A DNA stretch of 64,000 nucleotides from Strongylocentrotus droebachiensis (Eukaryota > Echinodermata > Echinoidea > Camarodonta > Strongylocentrotidae): positions 62,001 to 126,000 of the forward strand of contig JAVYIG010000412.1 in NCBI GenBank assembly GCA_035222895.1, written 5' to 3'. This document shows, piece after piece, positions 57,546 through 64,000 of the stretch. Position 1 is the stretch's first letter; each line of letters opens with the position of its first letter. The translations under genes were made by a program, and so were the position numbers. The notes beneath the pieces are model-generated. The model searched no databases. It was not told the origin of the DNA and saw nothing but the letters and a program-made list of their open reading frames with translations.

Positions 57546-58039
57546 TTTGTTGTGATTCTGCAGCCATGGAGCGAGCAGCAGTATATCGGAATAAGGGGAA
57601 GGTCAAGAGTGAAAGTTGGAAAATGAAGTGGTAAGCACTGGTCAATACAGCAGCCATTAACTCTTCAAAGAAAGAAGAAAGCGTAGCCGAACAAAAGCAG
57701 AGCATTTAAAAATTATTCACTTTTGACCTTGCCCCTTATTGTGATGTAGAGCACATTTCATGACATAAAAACATAATAAACATATCCGTGATTATGCCAG
57801 TACTAAAGAATCATATAATCGACCAAAGGTGAGTTTCTATTTTAGAGGGATTCATACTGGTTGTTTACCATGGTAAGTCACGGTAAACTGGGTGTAATCA
57901 ATACAAGTTTTTTTTTTAAAAGAGCGACGTTTTGATTCGTAATCGTATATAATCATGGTATTGAACAAGAAACTGTTGTTGATGTGCTGAAAAGAGCAGG
58001 AATTTATATATCTTGCATCCTTCTGTGCTCATGAATAGA

Positions 58040-58390
58040 ATCAACGATCAATGCATTGTGAAAGAAACGGTGTTGAACCGACCAGGAAAGCATGCCTATT
58101 TGGTATTGCCCTCGTTGCGACCGACCCCAAAAATCTGGTATTATATAAATTTGTATTGAAGCATTGAAGAGGGACCCCAAAAACAAACAAAAAGTGTTTT
58201 GTGTAAAGATTTCCGACCGACTGACACATGTTTTGGCACCTAAAGGACAATACATCTTTTTGTAAGGCCTAAGTATTGGTCTGTATTGCAAGGTTCTGGA
58301 ATCATCAAAATTATAAGATATTTGGCCCAGTCTGTAAAGTTACAACTTTACAAGCACTGTACACAGAAAGATATGGGCCTACACGAATAT
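58040..58390 (+). mobile_element. TTAA MITE, family B, interrupted copy
   Basis: Has ATGCATTGTGAAAGAAACGGT, then about 170 bp of foreign sequence, then GCAAGGTTCTGGAATCATCAA and GCACTGTACACAGAAAGATA. Its ends are degraded. Confidence 0.75.
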
Positions 58391-59228
58391 GTGGAGAAAA
58401 ATCAGTTCCGATTGTTATGCCACATGTTTGTTTAAGGAGGCACAATCGTCACCATCATCATCATCTTTCCCCCCCCCCCCCATCCTCTCTCTCACTCTCT
58501 CCAAAATCGTTTTGAGCGTACATTATTTTGTTTCCATATTGGCTAGAGTGTTGGGAGAATTTGAAAACTATGTAGGCCTGATAACGCAAAACTAAATAAT
58601 GAATAAAGTTCACTGCATGTGCAATGCGCTAGCTGGGGGAAGTAATCACAACAACTGGCCGATGGTGATACTAGTAATGCAGAAGTTTTTTTAGTATAAA
58701 GCGTTTTAGCCATAGAGATAAATTGTGTATCTCTATGATTTTAGCTACATTGTCCTATGCACATAAGGTCCGTTCGCACATAACAATTAGTGCGATTTGG
58801 ATCGCGATGCAAAGTTTTTTTTTGCGGGGCGACCATTCACACACAGGGAGAATTCTCGCTCGACGGCAAGAACGTTCGATCTCGACGATGTATGAGCGCT
58901 TGGAATCCTGTGATTATAAATAGATGTTGATTCTCAATACCATTCACACACACACACACAGTGCCCCGGTAAACTAATGCGAATTGGATCGCTAATATAA
59001 GTGAAATTATTCTGTCCACAGTCCACACACGCAAAAAAATAAAGAAGATTGTTGAACCTCACTATCTTCTATAATATAGACCTGTGTGAATGCCTCTATA
59101 GTGTAAATCTCTTAAATATAAAAATGATGAAGTTGTGAATAGTAGGCCTATTCTGCCAAGTTTCCTTGGGATTTTTGACATTATTAATTGTGCACGACCT
59201 ATATACTGTAACAGCATGCCTTTTAAAC

Positions 59229-59525
59229 CAGGGGCGGATCCAACTGGCGGCAGGGGAGGGGCCAAATAGAGGGCCCAAATCCCTGAGAAAATGTTTAGCG
59301 GCGAGTCAACCTACGGCAAAAGCGGGGGGGGGGGGGAGGAGCACCCCATTTTTTTTCAAAATTCGTGAGGAAATATTTGGCGCCGAACCCCCCCCCCCCT
59401 TTGCGCCAGGGGGAGGGGGTCCGTCTTCTTTTTTTATTTAAAAAAAGGTTAAATTTACCCGTTTGTTATTTTGGTCAAGGGAGCCCCCCCCCCCCCCCCC
59501 CCCTCTCTCTCTCTATCCGCCACTG
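59229..59525. mobile_element. hAT-type MITE (family C), old copy
   Basis: Left end CAGGGGCGGATCCAACTGG, right end TATCCGCCACTG; the interior has the same G/C homopolymers, AAAATTCGTGAGG and TTGCGCCAGGG. Flanking 8-mers do not match, so the target duplication is eroded or the copy is chimeric. Confidence 0.78.
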
Positions 59526-62289
59526 GCCGTAACAAAACCTGAAAGGCTAAATGGCGAACTGTACTGTTCCCATAGTGATCCCATTAGGCCCGAGTCGAAA
59601 GTCGAAACGGGTCCCTGACCCGGTTTAATGTCATCGCCTTTCGGGTTTTATCACATTAAGGCCCCATTGATTCCTGCTTTTGTATTTGTTTTGAAATTTA
59701 AGAATCTCCTATCGATACTAAATTATAGGCAAATTATCGGCAATTTTGCAGAACGAGGGATTTTTTGTTATGTGTGGAATCAGCTGGACAACATTCTCTT
59801 TTCCGATTTTTCATAATCAATTTATCAATTTCTTTGTGTTAATCTTTCTTTCTCTATTCCTTTCTTTGTTCAATTCACTTGTTCATTCGTTTATTCATTC
59901 GTTTTATTCTTTCCTAGTCTTTGTGATAATGATAAACTAGCATGGTCTCAAAATCAAATTTCTTTTCATGGTATTCTTTGAATTGCTTGTTCTACAGTGA
60001 AAAAATAGATCACGGTGTGATTCAAGATACAAATGCTAAAACAGCTGTATTATATAGAGAGACTATAGCCTGCCCTTCCGTAGACTCCTAAAAGTCCCAA
60101 ATACTGTATAAAAATAATTATATACGATTAAAAACAAAACTCTAAACGTGGTAAACAAACTGAAATCAATGAACATTGTAAGGAACGTATACACTAAACA
60201 TTATTTTTTTTTTTTAATTCTAAACAGTTCGTATTTTTAGATAGGAATACGATTCGATTTTATTTTAGTTTCATTCCATCCTTTATATTCAATATTCTAG
60301 GCAAGAGAATAGATACAAAATCATTCGAACACTCGACATAAACAGAAAGAAAAAGAGAAAGAGGGGCAAATATCAGACCTCTGAATATTATAAAAGAAAA
60401 ATATGTAGGTTTGTTTCGAAAGCTTGGAAGGTATAATTAGATGTTATGACGCTTCTCTGTGATAGAGTGGTCTATTCGACTATTACATATATCTTATTGA
60501 CGAACATTACGAAACTAATGTCATTTTCATTTTAAAAGAGGTGTGTGTTTGTTTTTTCCGACAAGCAAACTTCACAGAACATGGAAGTCTGTAGACCATG
60601 AGATTATCGAATAGCAAACTGATAGTAATTGTTGATATTCTGATAAGACAGTGATTACATTCATTACACAAGCTGTCTGAAGTTTTGAAGCTCAAGTATT
60701 TCTGGCAAGCCGTCAAAAAAAATCAAATAAATCATTCAATTCTAAAGAATAAATGTAAGAAAGACGCTTAGATTTTGAATGAATAGGGTATGGGGTTATA
60801 CTTATTTAAGAATAAAAAATCGATATCAAACCAAGTGAGTTTCCCTTATTTGATATTTAAAATTTGTATAAGAACTATTAAGGTAGGCTGATTGTTACGA
60901 TTTAAATTCAAATAATTATTTTGAAAATAGCGAAAGGACGTTTAATTTCACTTATCACACTATCAACAAATTTACATAAACAATTCAAAAACTTACATTT
61001 CACTTGAAAATTCGAAATTTTCGTCGAGTAATAAACCTATGTTATCATTTTTTTAAAGGGAGGGGGTATGCATCCATACCAGGCGCAAATGATTCAAGAT
61101 TGGATGAAAACACCTTCAAAACCAAGTCAACAACATCAACAACAACACTTTGCCAATCAAAATAGATGTCAATTAAAACCTTTGTTGTCAAAATCTGTCA
61201 CATTTTGACAGTTACTTTCACTATCTTTGACTATTTACATGTAAAGACCAGCTTGCAAGGAGACAGTACTAAGAACAAGGGGCGGTGATGGGAGTCGGGG
61301 CGTCGCCAGATTTAGGGTGACCCCCCCCCCCCCTTATATAAGGGTGCACACTCCACCTGTAAAGGGTGATACTGCAATTTCAAATTCTCCGAGCATTATT
61401 GGCAAATAAACTAACGACAACCCCCACCATGTTTTTTTCTTCTTCGGAGGGGGGGGGGGGGGGTATTGGGGTGAAAAAGGCGTCGCTGAGGTAGAGCCAA
61501 GAGGGAGACAATCAATTTATAATTTATATCGGTAAATTCGTTTTTGTCCTTATTGGCAAATCCAAATGTTGGGAGAAAATGTCAAATTTAAAAAGATCCA
61601 GTCTTCTTGTTGTTGTTTCCCTATTTTGTTTAAATCGCTGACTTGTCTGAAAATTTGATTCAATGACATGTGCCCCCCCCCCCCCCCCCACCGCTTCAAA
61701 TGTGTACATCAACGAAACTGGATTAAGGCCATTGATATTGGATACAATATATTCCTTTAGAATAAACTGTTCAAATACACGCTATGAATAAATCGTTCAA
61801 ATATTGGTAGCGTGACATGGATTAACCGTGACATGGATTGATGATATCAATTATCAAGTAATTATTAATATGTCTACTGAGAAGTGAGAAGCTAGTTAGA
61901 ACAGCTGACAGAACACGTGTCTCAACTCTCAACACTCATCCCGAAAAGCATCCGACATCATTGTTGTACCTATAGAGTAGCAGTGCTTGTGAGCCATTAT
62001 ATCTACAGTCCCTTCCTCTCTATCCATTTATCCCGATTCCTTTCAAACTTCGTATTCATACTCTCAAGCCGAGTCTAGAATACTAGATAGATATACTTAG
62101 TCCAAGATAATTATGCTCTTACAGTGATGGATGAGTTCTTGGAAGAGGTGCACAATTATTTGTGAGCGTTATTGCATCATGCAAGTGTGGAAGAACATCA
62201 GATAAAAATGTTCACTGAAAAGCATGGCTCTTCAAATGTCTTAATATTCTAAATATGGCATGGAACATCATACAAATCGGGACGGATTT
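59526..62289. other. Intergenic stretch; no gene recognised
   Basis: Strongly AT-rich with a few C/G homopolymers (61321-61333, 61447-61462, 61674-61689). No exon or RNA gene supported. Confidence 0.35.
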
Positions 62290-62494
62290 TTACGCCATAT
62301 GTTCGTGTAGTCCCATATACATCTTGCTGTGTACAGTGCTTGTGACTTTACCACGACTGGGCCAAATGTATTATGATTTCGATGACTCCAGAACCTTGCA
62401 ATACACACCAATACTTATATTATGCTAGATGATCAACCTTTTCTGATCGATTCCACACCGTTTCTTTCAGTTTCACAATGCAATTGCATGACCA
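62290..62494 (-). mobile_element. TTAA MITE, family B, inverted fragment
   Basis: Reads as the inverse of the family B left half: CTTGCTGTGTACAGTGCTTGT, TGACTCCAGAACCTTGCAAT, CTTTCAGTTTCACAATGCAA. It abuts the foldback element that follows. Confidence 0.88.
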
Positions 62495-62807
62495 GGGGGG
62501 TGTTTCACAAATAACCAAAGTCGAACTTAACTCTAAGTTAGACTTAAAACTTATGGAGAGCCATTTGTAGCCTCATAATGAAATATATTCAAATGCGAAA
62601 ATTGAAGTATTTTAGACTTTTCATAAATTCCACATCAAGAACATGAAATCTCCCATGATGATAGAAAACATGAATGATTTGAATCAACATTTTATGCCTT
62701 TTAAAATGGTTTTAACAAAATACTTTCAAGGATGCTAATGGCTTTCCATAATTGTAAAGTCCAACTTAGAGATAAGTTCAACTTAGGATCTTTGTGAAAC
62801 ACCCCCC
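62495..62807. mobile_element. Inverted-repeat MITE with GGGGGGTGTTTCACAAA ends
   Basis: Left end GGGGGGTGTTTCACAAATAA, right end TTTGTGAAACACCCCCC; the inner arms share AAGTTAGACTTA/GTCCAACTTAGA blocks. Same terminal motif as 35494-35904. Confidence 0.88.
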
Positions 62808-63799
62808 AGAACTCAATTATGTTAATCTGCGACGTACTAGTATTATCATACCATACGGGCGTTAATTAAAATATTATCTTTCTAATAAGATCGCAGTTCA
62901 AGTTTTAGTTTTGTTTTTGCTGGTATTGTTGGTCCAGTATTATTTTGTACTTTGTTACTTTGTATTGCCTCGCCTGTTTAGTCATTCTGAGATGTGCAGT
63001 GAACCAGTCTTGATTGACTCACCACAGCTCTCAGTGAGAGAGAGAGAGAGGCTGCTGTTTCAGCACATTTCGTAACATGTTTTGTTAAGCTATAATTGGT
63101 CACGTTTTGCAACTTACATCAATACAAATATTAAAATATTACAATTCTTATAAAGACATCAGAAAATTAAAAAAATTCAATTTTATATGCGTGTGTATAG
63201 CGTCGTGAGCGCGATGTTTAACGTCATAATATTATTACCCCCGATGTTTGTGTTGTAAATTGTATCATAAAGTCATTTAAGACACATTTTCCCCCAAAAA
63301 TGTGTTTGAAGACATGTATTGATTTATTATTTATTATAAAGAATATACAATTTGGGTTTTCTGTTGCAGTACGCAGAAAACCTTAATTTTGTATTCTTTC
63401 AACAATATTCGTCTATTCGACTTCAAACACATTTGTTTTGAAAATCCTTGCACAAAATGTGTCTGAAATGACATCCTCTTTCACATTATAACACAGTTTA
63501 AGTGAGATTTTGCCATCAAATTTGTTGGGCTCCCACCACTTTAGAGGGGGCTTTAATCTCTGAAATATATATATATACACACATGTATATGTGTGTGTAT
63601 AAATATATTTATTAATCTAAATATAAACCACTTCTACATACCAAGTCAGGTTAATACTTGATATGGTTTCGGAGTGAAGGCTATGTTGTTTTTAATCTAC
63701 CATATCCTTGTTATTATAGGCCTACGACAACATCAGTTTTATTTCTATTTTCTCGCTTCTGATCTTCTACGTTTCTTTTGTTGTTATCTTTAGTATGGC
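62808..63799. other. Intergenic stretch; no gene recognised
   Basis: AT-rich, with short GA (63037-63050) and AT/GT microsatellites (63568-63605). Nothing coding recognised. Confidence 0.35.
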
Positions 63800-64000
63800 A
63801 TATATTATAAATGATAATAATAACAATCTGGATTTACATAGCGCGTTATACGAAATACCGTCTCTAAGCGCATACCAGATAGTATTACCCCGGTCATTAC
63901 CCCTGTCATAATGATTCATTCACGCACAGTGTGCACCATCTCCACTCCGCGGGGAGTATTCCTACCATCAATTATGGTCACCGTGAGGGCATATGGCAAG
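63800..64000 (-). mobile_element. SINE copy, cut by the window end
   Basis: Shares TAATAATAA...CATAGCGCGTTATACGA, ATTACCCCGGTCAT and CTCCACTCCGCGGGGAG with 57198-57545. The last bases (GGCATATGGCAAG) approach the tRNA-like head, which would lie beyond the window. Confidence 0.8.

Larger units (their letters stand above)
56875..59228. other. Intergenic stretch; repeats only
   Basis: Includes the AT microsatellite 56858-56880, the SINE and the interrupted MITE listed separately, and CA/C runs near 58466 and 58946. No exon supported. Confidence 0.35.

Noticed and set aside
58723..58923. 66-codon ORF with repeated ATTGGATCGC words around it
   Set aside because: The neighbouring repetition (TGCGATTTGGATCGC, TGCGAATTGGATCGC) suggests a decayed repeat rather than a gene.

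Overview
This window is eukaryotic nuclear DNA: genes split by introns, AT-rich spacers, many microsatellites, long C/G homopolymers, tRNA-derived SINEs and dozens of short non-autonomous DNA transposons. The repeat style and the gene content suggest a marine invertebrate deuterostome, most likely an echinoderm (sea urchin-like). That assignment is inference; no species marker was searched.

Only two protein-coding loci can be supported, both on the minus strand. (1) From 41408 down to 21962 lies a complete 15-exon gene for a Na+/Cl--dependent neurotransmitter/amino-acid transporter of the SLC6 family. All 14 introns have GT...AG ends and every splice phase matches, giving a 2403-nt CDS (800 residues plus stop) with 12 predicted membrane segments. 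Its substrate-site motifs are closest to glycine/proline-type carriers. Its long cytosolic N terminus carries what looks like a SAM domain (about residues 90-146), which is not a feature I know from SLC6 proteins. (2) From 9243 leftwards lies the 5' part of a secreted-protein gene: a signal-peptide exon, an exon resembling the start of the PDGF pro-domain, and a cysteine-free acidic linker exon. A cystine-knot domain, if present, would lie left of base 1.

Layout. 1-9243: partial PDGF-like gene with a first intron of about 7.1 kb that holds a 178-bp tandem duplication and foldback sequences. 9244-21960: intergenic, with a 0.5-kb purine tract, SINE copies, a 471-bp foldback, an element with 7-bp target duplications, and just 3' of the SLC6 stop an array of short imperfect hairpins. 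21962-41408: SLC6 gene, whose introns are full of MITEs (TTAA type, hAT type with 8-bp duplications, TA-flanked foldbacks), an 18-bp and a roughly 24-bp tandem array and a 260-bp G-rich tract. 41409-64000: intergenic, no gene recognised, dominated by repeats including a nested TTAA MITE, a nested hAT MITE and SINEs.

The two genes have no evident functional link beyond adjacency and shared orientation. Most long ORFs in the window are low-complexity or transposon sequence and are not annotated.
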